64,000 nucleotides of DNA from Ctena decussata (Eukaryota; Mollusca; Bivalvia; Lucinida; Lucinidae). A program made the translations under genes and the position numbers. This document shows positions 43,230-54,671 of this stretch, in pieces. The stretch is from NCBI GenBank assembly GCA_963989385.1, contig OZ022501.1, forward strand, positions 20,422,102-20,486,101. Reading direction: 5' to 3'. The notes beneath the pieces are model-generated. The model did not search any database. It worked only from the letters and a program-made list of their open reading frames with translations, and was not told where the DNA came from. Positions within the stretch are counted from its first letter, which is position 1. Every line of letters begins with the position of its first letter.

Positions 43230-43735
43230 ATGATCAGGGACACGTTGTTTAAAGTGATCACAGTTTCAAGTGCATTTAACACAAAAAAAACTGCTATTTT
43301 TTTGCTGAAAAATAGTGAGTTTTCACTGCAAAAATTATTGGCACACTTGATTTTATGTGCCTTAATAGGCTTTTAACAAATCCTTCATCATTATGATGCT
43401 TTCAGTTATTGGGTCCCAGTTAGCTTGAATTGCATAAATGATGGCTATTAAAAGAGATTTGCATGTAGCATATCACTTACAGGTGTTGATCAGGGCCCAT
43501 TTGTTCAAAACAAGTTAAGTCATTAGTTAACAAGACGTTAAACATTCAAAGGTAATATACGTAAAAACAATGCCATTTTTTGCCAAAAAATGTGGGGAAG
43601 CTTTTTCTGCAAAAGCTTCTCACAATTTTTCAGCAAAAAATATTACACCAATTGATTTTGTGAATACTGTAAGACTTAACGAATCCTTGACTAAAGACTT
43701 GATTAAGCTAACGATGCTTTGAACGACTGAGCCCT
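43230..43735. repeat. Two related small foldbacks
   Basis: Both have TTTTTTGCTGAAAAATAGTG-like or TTTTTTGCCAAAAAATGTGG-like centres, and flanks such as GATCAGGGCCCATTTGTTCA. The second spans ~43498-43735 (GTTAACAAGACGTTAAAC and mirrored parts). Boundaries are unsure. Confidence 0.45.
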
Positions 43736-43958
43736 GGGGCCGTATTTATAAAACAACTTAAGTGATTGCTATGGTGATGCTAAGGCTGAATTTCTACAAA
43801 GGAGATTCCCTACAACTATGAAAGTTGCTCTGGAGGAATAGTCTTTTTCAGACTGTTCCTCCAGAGCAACTTTTATAGTTGTAGGGAATCTCCTTCATAG
43901 AAATTTCACCCTAGCAACAGCATAGCAACCACTTAAGTCGTTTTATAAATACAGCCCC
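43736..43958. repeat. Palindromic foldback element, family A, copy 3
   Basis: GGGGCCGTATTTATAAAAC at the left, mirrored at 43940-43958. The central GGAATAGTCTTTTTCAGACT hairpin matches the family. Confidence 0.8.
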
Positions 43959-44109
43959 AGGTCTCTTTACATTTTAATGTGCACATAGTGAACAGCTATT
44001 GTATGAGGCATGTCATAGTAAAACAAGCCTCAATTTAACGGCAATCAAGGAAGACACATACTGGTATGTGAATCCATGCAGTGCAGCTAGAGCCTTAGTT
44101 TTATGTATG

Positions 44110-44535
44110 TTGATTCCAGTGGTTAGAGTGACTTGGTTGCGGTGCAGAAGGTCATGGGTTCAAATCTTGGGTTGGGTTAACCAGTAGCTGGAAAATTCTC
44201 TCTCTCAAGGTAGCAGTAAATTGGTTCCTTTTCAAATCATGGAAGGATAATGCAGCAAAAGGAGAGAGATGGGCTTCACCTTTCATATGCTGTGCCCAAG
44301 ATACAGGAGCGGCTGTAGTGTAGTGGATAACACTCCGGACTACCAATCCAGGAGTCGCAAGATCGATCCCCCGCTCCTCCGGTCTTTCGGATGAGACTTT
44401 AAACCGAGGTCCCGTCTCCATATGACCTCGTTGTTGGTGGGACGTTAAACCCAAGTTCACTCACAAAACCCAAGATACAGTGGGCCTCTAGCACCCACTG
44501 CCCCTTAGGCCATTAGGCTATAGGAAACCTTTACC
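44110..44535 (+). mobile_element. tRNA-derived SINE (family 2), interrupted
   Basis: It begins with the A box AGTGGTTAGAGTGACTTGG and the B box AAGGTCATGGGTTCAAATC. The body has GGAGAGAGATGGGCTTCACC and CCCAAGATACAG. It ends ATAGGAAACCTTTACCT. The body is split at 44307-44468 by another SINE. Confidence 0.7.
44307..44468 (+). mobile_element. tRNA-derived SINE (family 3), nested
   Basis: The head GAGCGGCTGTAGTGTAGTGG holds an A box and AAGATCGATCCCCCGCTCC a B box. The body has CTTTCGGATGAGACTTTAAA, CCGAGGTCCCGTC and TTGTTGGTGGGACGTTAAAC. From memory this body recalls a conserved domain of molluscan SINEs (MetaSINE type). A perfect 12 bp target duplication, CCCAAGATACAG, flanks it at 44295-44306 and 44469-44480. 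Confidence 0.8.
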
Positions 44536-44769
44536 TAAATTCGTCATGGTTCATACATTGTGTGTACAAACAACAAAGACAGATAAAAGTACATGAGTGT
44601 ACAGACAGATCTGAGCCTTTGCTGTTGGCATATGCTTAAAGTACTCTTTGTTTTTGCATATCCTGCCTAATATAAGCTGTTACCTTAATAGATCAAAGTG
44701 TGGACTTTATATACATGTTTATATGTGATTGTCATAAACATAAATTTTGATTCTCATCTCCTGAGCTGG

Positions 44770-45215
44770 GGTCACAGTTAAATTATTTTGCCATTCTGTT
44801 ATGCTGTCCTCTGAGCTGGCTTCACCAGTTTAATTATTTTGCCATCTGTTGTGCTGTCCCCTGAGCTGGGATCACCAGTTAAATTATTTTGCCATCTGTT
44901 ATGCTGTCCCCTGAGCTGGGATCACCAGTTAAATTATTTTGCCATCTGTTATGCTGTCCCCTGAGCTGGGATCAGCAGTTAAATTTGCCCTCTGTTGTAC
45001 TGTCTGCTGAGCTGGGGTCATCATTTCAAGTATGTTGCCATCTGCTATACTGTCCCCTGAGCTGAGGTCACCGGTTCAGTTAATTTGCCATCTGTTATGC
45101 TGTCCCCTGAGCTGGGCCATCAGTAAAATCAATTTGCTATCTGTTAGGCTGTCCCCTGAGCTGGGGTCACCAATAAATTATGTTGCCATTTGTTATGCTG
45201 TCCGTCCGAATTTGC
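44770..45215. repeat. ~50 bp minisatellite, about 8-9 units
   Basis: The unit is centred on TGCTGTCCCCTGAGCTGGG, with CACCAGTTAAATTATTTTGC and CATCTGTTA. The central units are nearly identical and the outer ones decayed. Confidence 0.85.
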
Positions 45216-45713
45216 ATGCAGCAATTGTATTAAATACAAAACTAAGTAAACCAGGTTTCATTGTGGATGTGTTTGGTACCACGATATATTTATGTATTTG
45301 AGAAATGGAAATATCTCAGATATAATCAGTCGTGTAGCATGCACCAAAATATTTAAACAAATATTTAAACAACAGATATACTATGTTTTAGTGCTATCAT
45401 GGCACATTCTCTAAGAGCTATGTAAGGACAAGGGTTGGACAGAGCACATTTTCTCATTTTCCCACCTTTTTGCTTGAAACATCATTTCTCTGTTCAACTC
45501 TAAGAACGGATATAAGTTCATATGTGTTTGTTCACGACTATATGAGATTTCATTATTTTTCTTACAATTCTTGCAATACTATTGTCTATTTTTGTAAAAA
45601 AATCTGTTTTTGTTGCATTTACATTGCTATTATATTTCACAGAGAACTAGATAAGGTGGGGAAGTTCAATATAAGCTCTGTTTACTCCATTAAAACATGT
45701 TTTGACTATCATT
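45216..45713. other. Intergenic, nothing recognised
   Basis: AT-rich. A fragment like the family E end (GAGAACTAGATAAGGTGGGG) is at ~45643. No gene. Confidence 0.4.
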
Positions 45714-45952
45714 AAGGTGAATGGATATACTTTCAAGGGGAGCAACTCTGCCTTTTTCTTTCTTGCCTTTCTTCTCAGGGTCCACTCTTAAAAGAAAGAA
45801 TTTGCTCCTTTGGGAGCAAATTCTTTCCGCAAATTCTTTGTTTTAAGAGTAGACCCCTTTTGGAAAGGGTTCTTTAACAGGGGAAGCAAACATGGAGTCA
45901 CTAAAGTTGTTTTCCTATGTGAAAATGGCAGAAAGATGTACCTTTTTACCTT
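45714..45952. repeat. Foldback family F, inside a family E remnant
   Basis: AAGGTGAATGGATATACTTT at the left, a mirrored GTACCTTTTTACCTTA at the right, core GAATTTGCTCCTTTGGGAGC. The sequence after it (45975-46070) is the right half of a family E element. Confidence 0.65.
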
Positions 45953-46078
45953 AAAACACATTGGACTCATCATTAAAACTCCTCAGTAAAGCGGTTCTAA
46001 CGATGGATCACAACATCAGTTTTTTTGGGAAGAAATATGAATTATGGGAGAATTATCATCAGAATACAGTTAGGTTTG

Positions 46079-46230
46079 AGCAAATAGTGCAAACCCAGAT
46101 CAGACTGCTCCTCAAGGAGCAGTCTGCTTAGGGTTTACACTATTTTCCATTCCATTTGAAGTTTTGGACACATTACTGCACTGTAAAACCAAACTGTTCC
46201 AATTTTAGGACAATTATGGTAATTATTTTT
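46079..46230. repeat. Foldback family C
   Basis: GCAAATAGTGCAAACCCAGA pairs with its complement near 46130-46150 around GACTGCTCCTCAAGGAGCAG. Confidence 0.65.
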
Positions 46231-46995
46231 GGTGTCCCAAAATTAACAATTTTTATGGTAGTAGCATTTGTGTAAATTCTTAAAGGAGTCAGGTTTCCAG
46301 TGATGTTAGTCGTGATGTTATCAAAACTTATGAGAAGTTACCTGACAGAGATTAAATAGTGCAGAATACCAACTGTAGTTCATAAGAAAAGCAGTTTTTT
46401 TATATTGTGCAGATATTTTAGCTAGATAGTGGTACAATTTTCATTTAAATATCTGTTATAAATTTTGCACATTATTTTTTGTGCTGAATGAAGAAATGCA
46501 CTGAAGTTTAAGGCAATGACTTGATTTAATGAACACCTTTGTACATTCACTGTAATTTACCGTATTTGACCTAATTAGTGCAGATGCTCCTATAAGTGCA
46601 CATCATGGTAATTTTTGAGGTATATGACTAAAAGCACACACATTTTTACTGGTCTATCTCTTTGTTTGCTACTTTACCAGAGCTGAAAAATGCTACAGAA
46701 TCTTTCATGTTTCATTTGTAAAACTCTTCTATCCTTCTATATATATACCATTATTGAAGCAGCTTTTCTCCTACATGCATGCTAACCTTTAAATTTGTTG
46801 CCTTCAGTATATAATATATCTTTGACATGTGCGCTTATAAGAAAGAAAATTTATTACAAGTATTTGTCTCCATTTTGAAAAAGTTAAGCGCACAGGGCGC
46901 TAAAAGGGTTGATTAAGTACATACAGGAAAGGCTTGAACCAGTAGTTACATCTTTCGAGACTTATCAGGTTCTTGACTCATTTCCAAAAATACCT
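46231..46995. other. Intergenic, nothing recognised
   Basis: AT-rich. One GGTGTCCCAAAATTA fragment of family G at ~46228. No gene. Confidence 0.4.
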
Positions 46996-47218
46996 GGGGC
47001 CGTATTCATAAAACAACTTAAGTCGTTGCTATGCTGTTGCTAAGGCTAAATTTCTTAGAAGGAGATTCCCTACAACTATGAAATTTGCTCTGGAGGAACA
47101 GTCTTACAAAGACTGTTCCTTCAGAACAAATTTCATAGTTGTATGGAATCTCCTTTATAGATATTTAGCCTTAGCAACCACATAGCAACGACTTAAGTGG
47201 CTTTATGAATACGGCCCC
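46996..47218. repeat. Palindromic foldback element, family A, copy 4
   Basis: GGGGCCGTATTCATAAAACA at the left and its complement at the right. The arms mirror each other with few mismatches. Confidence 0.85.
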
Positions 47219-47309
47219 TGGATCATTCAACAGAACCAAACTGTAGGTGTGCTTTGTTGTCATCATAATGCCAGCTTGATTATTGCCATACTGAGGCTCA
47301 AGTCTTTGT

Positions 47310-47470
47310 TAACACTTTAAGCCCAAGAGACGAAAAAAGCTGAATTTGCAAACAGTTTAAATCTAGATGAGGCAGCTTATAATGAGCCGCCTCATCTACA
47401 TCTACAGTGTTTGCCCTCAAGTCTCTGAATTCTCAATATGATATAGCATAGACGAAACATTCTTTGAAAT
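47310..47470. repeat. Foldback of the GCAAACAG / GAGGCAGC type
   Basis: TTTGCAAACAGTTTAAATCT pairs with AGTGTTTGCC near 47410, around GAGGCAGCTTATAATGAGCC. Resembles ~29062-29200. Confidence 0.6.
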
Positions 47471-47832
47471 TTTGCCGACGTAAATTTTGTCGTCTGCTGT
47501 TTAGTTCTTAAAGGGTCAATACTCCTGAGCCTAGTTGTTTAAAGCATAGTTAGCTTTGCAGTCATTAGTTGGCGATTCGTTAACTCTTCTAGTATACATA
47601 AAGTCAAATGAGCTAATATTTTTTTTAAAAAGGTGAGCTACGCTGTTCTGCAACAACTCTTGTTGAATTTTCCTTTGATCCAAATAACATGCACAGTCTG
47701 TTCAGGGCATGTACAGTTCCCATGGTTCTTGTAATCAGGTAAAAAAAATACTCCTGTGGCACTTTACAAGCTGCCTAGACTAGACTGTGTACAAGCTCAT
47801 TTTTGTGTTCATTTCTTATGTGTTTTACCTCT

Positions 47833-48075
47833 TAAGGGGAATGGATACACCTCAATGTTTTTCTGCCATTTTGTCAATGGGAGACAACTTTTGTGACTTC
47901 CTGTTTGCTTTTCATGATGCAATAGCTCTTCAAAAAAGGGGCCTTCTCTTGAAGGAAAGAATTTGCTCCTAAACAAGCAAACTCATTCCTTTAAGAGTTG
48001 ACCCCTATGTAAAGGGGAGACAGAAATGAAAATGGCAGATTTGCTTCCCCTGAAAGTGTGTATTTATTCACCTTT
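47833..48075. repeat. Foldback family F
   Basis: AAGGGGAATGGATACACCTC at the left, GAAAGTGTGTATTTATTCAC at the right, core GAATTTGCTCCTAAACAAGC. Confidence 0.65.
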
Positions 48076-48448
48076 AAATCTACAAGACCTGAAAATTGAC
48101 TGTTCAAATATGTCATGTTTGGTCCGACTGCAGTTGCGAGTAGACTGGAGAAATCACTGTTAAAGCTATAAAGGCAGTTTTTATTTTCACACATTTGATA
48201 TATGTTTGTATTCATAGAGAGCAATGCGACACATTCAGATAACTGTTCGTAACAAAAACTAATTGTGATAAAAATTAATTTTACAAATAAAAATGCATTA
48301 TATGAAGAAACTTGTTTGCCTTTTAACTTAGTGACCTTTATTTTCTCAGCATGTTTCTGGATGGGGTCTTTCTCATTTAGGTGCATTTTACATGAAAGTA
48401 CAAGGGCAAACAGTGCAAACCCAGAGCCCACTTTCCCTACCAGGGCTC

Positions 48449-48583
48449 GAGGTTATAAAAATGAGAATAATCTCTAACTCCAAATAAAGTACACTGATTG
48501 GCTGCTTCCGAGCATGTGCTCGGAAGCAGCCAATCTGTGTGCTTTATTTTGAGTTTGAGAATGAACTCAAGTTTTATAACCTC
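48449..48583. repeat. Palindromic element, family D, copy 2, with paired CCAAT motifs
   Basis: GAGGTTATAAAAATGAG at the left and CTCAAGTTTTATAACCTC at the right. The arms are CACTGATTGGCTGCTTCCGA and mirrored GGAAGCAGCCAATCTGTGTG. Confidence 0.8.
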
Positions 48584-48661
48584 TGGGCCAGATTGACTTC
48601 ACTAAGCTGAAATTTTAGTACTAATATGCCTGACATCTATATGAGTCCAATTTTCTACACT

Positions 48662-49935
48662 CAGGGTAGCCACTGTCAGGGAAAAACATAGAGAAAATGA
48701 TTTTTTTTTTGCAGGTCAGGGAAGAATCAAGGAATTTATAGGTTGGTCAGGGAAATTTGGAAAGGATTTTAAAAGTCAGGGAATTTGAAAATGATGGCTG
48801 TGGCAGTCTTCAGGAAGTATACTTATTCTGCTCAAGGGGAAAGGATGTACTGTATAGAGAGATAGTCCAGATATCTCCCCAATTTCAAAGTGATTGTTAA
48901 AGTAAAAAGTACACCTAACTTTGGATAGGTATATAAACACTGGTTGGGAGCGTACAGTACATGTGCCCCGTTGTCCGATGTGTATTGTGGGCAAATCTTT
49001 GTCCGTTGTTATGACCTTCAGGGTGTGTTTGTATGAAATGTGTTTTCTTTTATTGTTTGGATGTAAACCACTTGGTAAGAGTGTTTTCTCTATTTATGTT
49101 TTCCATTATGGTCATCTTTGGAGATGGCTAGATGTTGCTTTCTTTGCCCTAAATTCGTATTTTCATCTGCAAATCACTGGTGTTTGTAATCAGAGCACGT
49201 CACGTGTAACCAGAAAATCGGCCGAGTTAGCGTTTTAATTCGAAAAAAATGTTAGTTAGTCCCTTTTTAAGATAGATTAATGATCTATTAAGAGATTTAC
49301 CCATGATAAGTATCCTTTAAGTACGGGACGAATCCACAAGACAAGCAAAGCTGAGCATCCCCAAATTTTTCTGACTGTATGGGATGTCTCACTGACAATC
49401 GGCTTTACGACCCACGATACAGAATAGTGTTTGACCCCTCTTTTGTTTTCTTCGAAAATAATTGCCCTTACCTAGCATGATATCTAACAAGATTAATTAA
49501 TCCTGGACCTAAATACACCATAAAATATTTCTAAAGAAAACACGGTTGTTTCATATACAATTGATGGCCAATTTTGAAGAAATGGTACCGGCGCAGATTT
49601 CGAAATCGAAAGTAGAGTAGTGATTTTCTCAAATTAAATGTGAAAATAAAGCATATCATAACAATTTACAGAAAATTAAGGTGACATGTCGAAAAGATCT
49701 GTATTAAGGGTTGTCGAGCAAGCTGTTCTACCTACACTCAATGATTTTAAAACACAAAAATAAACAATTTTGAAACTTACCCGACATATTGGGACAAAGA
49801 TGCGTCCACTATACAGATCGGGACAACCGGTCACTTGTACTGTACGCCCCCACCCAGTGATAAAAAGGGTATGGAAAAGTGTGAAAGTCAGGGAAAAGTC
49901 AGGGAATTTTGAAGTGGAGGATAAGTGGCAACCCT
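48662..49935. mobile_element. ~1.27 kb TIR element
   Basis: The ends are CAGGGTAGCCACTG and, inverted, AGTGGCAACCCT. GTCAGGGAA stretches repeat near both ends. A second pair of inverted segments lies inside: CACTGGTTGGGAGCGTACAG at ~48939 and its partner ending ~49859 (CTGTACGCCCCCACCCAGTG). No transposase-like frame is seen. Confidence 0.55.
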
Positions 49936-50592
49936 ATGTAGCACCCATCATGAGGTGGATCATGTTATGTTTTCATGTTATCTGTCCAGCTGTCTGTCTG
50001 TCCATTAACTTTTTGTGTCTGCTCCATGTCTCCCTAACCCCTTGACAGATTTTCTTGAAACTTTAGTCAAATATTTGCCTTATTGAGATGATGTGGAGAA
50101 CTGATATTTTAACAATGTCCAACAAAGGTCAAGGTCACACTTAGAGATCAAAGTTCTATAGGCAATATCTCATGTCTTTTTAAAGACAATATCTCATGTC
50201 AGCTCCATATCTAAAACATTATAAGATTTCTTCATGACAGTATGTGCAGATATAAAAAACTATCAGATGATGTGCAGAGAAAAGGAACCATAATCCTACT
50301 TTAAGTTTTGCTGGAATGAAGCCCCTTTGTTTCGCACTGACATTGTTTTTTTTATATGCGCCCTAATTTTATGTAAGATAAATACAAGACAAAAGAAGAT
50401 GTCTTCCATTAAACAAACACCCTATACACTCGAGTGTAAACAGATCCACCCCTCAACAGTCGCAACATCCCCACATAGAAACCGTTTATAAACTGTTTAA
50501 GACTTCCCTTTGAAACTGCGAACACAAGGCACCATCTGTGCAAGGTCTGTACTTGCAATTTTGAATTATTATCTTTTGTATTACTTTATATA
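49936..50592. other. Intergenic, decayed repeats
   Basis: CTGTCTGTCTGTCCATTAAC and AAAGGTCAAGGTCACAC resemble the intergenic array units elsewhere in the window. No gene. Confidence 0.4.
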
Positions 50593-50912
50593 GTCCGGTC
50601 GCGATAAGTTGGCAATGTTATTGTTTTGTGTTTATTTTGTGTTTATATAGCAGAGTTCAGCTTATCCAACTCAAGGGAATGAAAGAATAAATTTTGAATA
50701 ATTTTGTTACCAATTTTGTTATCAATGATATTTTCTTAAACTAGAGGCAGTTCCTGTCTGTAGGCTTTCAAAAAGTGTCATTTAGATAAATAAGAACTGC
50801 CAGTTAACTGTAATGAGCCATTATGACATAGATCAAAAAGTTACATGAACTGCACGGTAATGATAGTACAGGTACTGTTGACATTAACATTGCCAATATA
50901 GCGCGACCGACC
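50593..50912. mobile_element. ~320 bp TIR element flanked by TATA
   Basis: GTCCGGTCGCGATAAGTTGG at the left is mirrored by CCAATATAGCGCGACCGACC at the right. Both ends are bordered by TATA, a likely target duplication. Confidence 0.65.
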
Positions 50913-51251
50913 TATATTGATTTCATATCTGCCTCGCTACTGAAGATTTCAGTTACTGACAAAGCTCTGATCATCCTACTATAATCCCCAATGAGTGTTC
51001 ATTGCTCAGCTCAGTACAGCTCGTTTCTGTTTTGTATAATGACCATGCAAGGCCATTTGGGCTTTACAACAAGTCCTTTTCACCTAGTCCTGTTTTCAGC
51101 TGCCCTAGTTTTGCTGACAATGTCCATCCCTGTCCACTCTTAAATATCGTCTTCCCACCTCTTCTGTCTAGTTCTTCCGTTTCCTTTCAGTGCGCCCTGT
51201 AAAATGGTCTTTGCAAAGCAGACGACCTTGAGATGTGGCAAAACTGCCGTT

Positions 51252-51360
51252 CCCAGCAGGCACATGACGTTGAAATGCCGTCATACTGACATCGATGCAA
51301 CGTCATTACGTCGCATCGATGTCAGTACGACGGCATTTCAATGTCATGTGCCTGCTGGGT
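51252..51360. repeat. Palindromic element, family H, well preserved
   Basis: CCCAGCAGGCACATGACGTT at the left and its complement at the right, with about three mismatches over ~50 bp arms. The interior has GATGCAACGTCATTACGTCG. Confidence 0.85.
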
Positions 51361-52259
51361 TGTTTCTGTTTCTTGACCATGTGGTGAGGAGTTCGTCATA
51401 TTCTTCAATGGCTGCTCGGATCTTTCTGCAAGCATCCTCATTAGTTATATGGTCCTTGTACGAGATTTTCGGTAACCAACAGTAGCATCTCATCTCTACG
51501 GTTTGCATTCTTTTTTCTGACTTTGCTGTCAAGGTCTACGACTCAGAGGCGTTGGTTGGTTCACAGGAAACTGATGCTCTATCTATAAAAACAAAACATT
51601 CAAAGACCCTTAACAACCAATTATTATATTATAGTAATGTATATTAAGCCTCAGAAGCTTTTGTATTGGTTCCATGGATTGACGCTAAAACGGATTTTGT
51701 TGAGTTGGGAACTGGGGTGGTCAAGTGACTTCACTGCCACACTGAACTGACCCAATGTACGCAGTGTAACCACTGAAACAGGTAGCCTGTTCCAATATAT
51801 AACGGCTATAGGAAAGAATAAAGAATGGGTATTTGTAATAATTGGCAGTGATGCTGTTACAATTTCAACTTTCTCTCGAGGGATTGGTTGTTGATCATTA
51901 TAACCTCCAAATCAGTTGCGCTTCTTCACGTCCTAGTGTTACTTTTTGTAAAGTTTCAACGATATTGAATGAAAATTTTAGGAGGAATTATCCGGAAACG
52001 AACATGCTAAAAATCTAAGTAAAGGGCTGTAACTCCGCTTAAAATCATAAGAGCATAACCACCAAATAATATGCGCTGGTTCACCTCATAGTCTTTCTAT
52101 ATACACCAAGTTTCAGCTCAATCGGATGTAGACTGTAGGAGGAGTTATCCGGAAACAAAAAGTTAACAAGGAACAGACGGACAGACCGATGGATGGACGC
52201 CAGCGCAATAACATTATAAGCACAATTTTTCAAACGGGCGAATTAATCCCCATCTCGCG
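51361..52259. other. Intergenic, decayed repeats
   Basis: Two related segments with GGAGGAATTATCCGGAAACG and GGAGGAGTTATCCGGAAAC at ~51981 and ~52138, then GGACAGACCGATGGATGGAC. No gene is seen. Confidence 0.45.
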
Positions 52260-52848
52260 CCTCCAGTCACTGCCTTATTATTATCTCAATAAGTAGGACG
52301 CCCTGGTACTGAAAGTTATAGCCATATCGCCCGACCCGACCCGACCACTCCAATTGGAGGAAATGTTTGAATCTGTTGAATATGTGATCTGGGTCAAAGG
52401 TCAAAGAATAACCTTGACCTCTGGTACTGATTAAGTTGACCGTATATACCAATATGTATTCCTAATGTTATAACATTTTTTATACAAAAGCACAGGGAAG
52501 CAATTTTGACCCCGCAGTAAAAAAGATCTAGGTCAACCCAATGTCATCATTTGAATAAATGATAGTACTAGAGTACCCATTGTTATATGAAATGTCAAGG
52601 CTATAGGTCTGTTGGTTTTGGAGTATAAGTATTTAAAGGCTTTTACCATATATGGGCGTAATAGCTTGCGTAGTTGCCAAGCAATCATGGTCATGTGACC
52701 ATTAGAACAGCTTTTCTTCCCAGTCCAAGAAGGCTGCATATTTGGTTACAATTGGCCCAGCGGTTTCAGAGGAATGTTGACGAATGGACGAGTAACGGAG
52801 CCTGCCTAGCCTATGATACCCCCGGAGTCTTCGGCTCAGGTGAGCTAA
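52260..52848 (-). repeat. Truncated AGCTCACCTGAGC-type element
   Basis: On the minus strand it starts TTAGCTCACCTGAGCCGAAG and continues with TTCGTCAACATTCCTCTGAA and CCGCTGGGCC, the opening of the 19206 array unit. Confidence 0.6.
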
Positions 52849-54063
52849 GATGAATCGAAAAAGAAGGCAAATAAATGTAATAAATCTTAGGTTCCCCGCG
52901 ATTTAAACAAGCATCCCTATTATGTATGTCCTCGTCGCCTTTGGGTACGTTATATTTGAGCCACGACATGAGTTAAGGAGCCTTACCTTACATGAAAAGC
53001 TAACTCAGATCAACATGTGTATCTGCATAGACTGATCAGTCAATTGATTTGCCCAGACACAGAGGTTATTAATGGCAAAAGGGAAAACTCAAATTAGATG
53101 GCTTTGATATTCCGGCTGGTCTGAGCTTAAATTAACTGTCGCGCTATAAGGCACCTTTGTTCTAGTTGATGTTATTTTAACCTAGTTTCATCAAAAGAGT
53201 TAATTTGGTGGGTGGACTGACCGTTGACTGATACAGTAGCTTCGTTGATATGGTAATTATTCATGAGATTTGCAATATTATCGTTTAATCAAACCTGCAA
53301 CCCGAGCTTTTTGTCTGTTTACGGACGACCGAGTTCGGGTATCATGAGCCATGTCGTGAGTAAACCTGTATGAGCTTTAATATAGCTCAATCACAGAGAC
53401 CCAAATTTTAGCATGAGATACCCCGGAATGTGCAAGGTCTACAATGGGTATCATGCTACAATTGAGACGGAGCAAAGTTCATCCGCCTGTGCGGTCGATA
53501 CTCCACTCGCTAAAGCTCGTGGATTATCTCTCCGTACAGGCGGCCAAACCATGCTCTATCTTACACTTGCAAAATTGGATGACCAAAACACCATGTGCCC
53601 TTGCAAGGTCAGATCAAACCATGAGCAGTTTACTGAGAACTGTGCATGCACAATCTACGCAGATTTGACTCGCGTATATCGGAAGACAGAATTCTCATGA
53701 TGAGACTGTCAATGGAATTTAATGCTGTCAAAATTTGTCACCCTCTGACAGCAACGAAATGCAACCACCGATAAAAGCAGGATTACACACTTATGAGGCT
53801 GTTCCGTACAATCATATTTGCAGCCCACGTAAGACTGAATACTCATACTGTCAACCCAGGAGTCCGGACACACAACCTAATGAATGCTGATAAGAAGATG
53901 CATTTATACAGTTGTAGTTAATATGTAGCGATACAAGTATGAGATGATAGTCAGGAGTAAAAAATACACTAAATTCTTTTTTTTTTTTTTTTGTCTAAAG
54001 TTATTTATTCAGTAGATTCTTGAAAGAGTATCACTTAACAGGAGAAAAAGAAAAAAAAAAAAG
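52849..54063. other. Intergenic, no gene seen
   Basis: GCTCGTGGATTATCTCTCCG, TACAGGCGGCC and AAACCATG at ~53515 resemble 13408-13443 (GCTTGTGGATTATCTTTCGT..), a repeat pair of unknown type. GAGCCACGACATGAG at ~52960 resembles a family B end. A T14 run lies at 53979. Confidence 0.45.
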
Positions 54064-54600
54064 AAACACTTGTTGTTTACACCAATGACCTGCCCGAATA
54101 TATCGTATCAGGATTAAGGCGCTTTGTGCAGAAGATCACAATCTAATGGTCAAGTCTTACAAAATGATCTACTCGGTCTAGAACAATGTGAAAAGATGTG
54201 GGATGTGAAGCTTAATCCATCTAAGTGTCAGATCCTTGACTTCACTAAGCTTCAAGCCCCACTGAAACTAAGTACTTCCTATAGGAAAGTGTTTTGTCAG
54301 GAAAATATACGTAAAGGTCACCATTTCGGACGACTTAACACAGAGTAACCATAAATAGGTTAACGAAAGCCGCTAATAAGATACTTGGATTCTTGAAAAG
54401 AAATAATCCAATCCAAAAATAAGGACATGAAGTCAGTTGCTTACAAAACCCTGGTTAGGCCGCAGTTGGAGTATGCTTCACTGCCACTAATTTGCATAAA
54501 GGGGACGCAGTCTAACGAAGGCTGCCAGATCGGTAACACGAGATTATAAATACTTCCAGCGTTACTGCTATGTTTCTTCTTAAGTGCATAGAGTGTTGCT
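54064..54600 (+). pseudogene. Decayed LINE reverse transcriptase
   Basis: Across frames one reads YTNDLPEYI, then NDLLGLEQCEKMWDVKLNPS, KCQILDFTKLQAP, INRLTKAANKILGFLKRN and YKTLVRPQLEYAS-like pieces. This is the RT palm-to-thumb region of a CR1/jockey-like LINE. Stops and frameshifts are frequent and the FADD motif is damaged. It differs from the copies at 5.5 and 8.0 kb. Confidence 0.65.
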
Positions 54601-54671
54601 GATAATTTTGAGAAAACAGAACATCAAAGTTGACGTCAGATCTTCTCTGTTAATTCGGGTAAAATGATCAG

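Noticed and set aside
45032..45301. 89-codon open frame
   Set aside because: It is the translation of the ~50 bp minisatellite.
47991..48431. 146-codon minus-strand open frame
   Set aside because: It overlaps a family F foldback at its end, has no motif, and AT-rich DNA can stay open this long.
48921..49238. 105-codon open frame inside the 1.27 kb TIR element
   Set aside because: Hydrophobic but with no recognisable transposase or transporter motif and no splice context.
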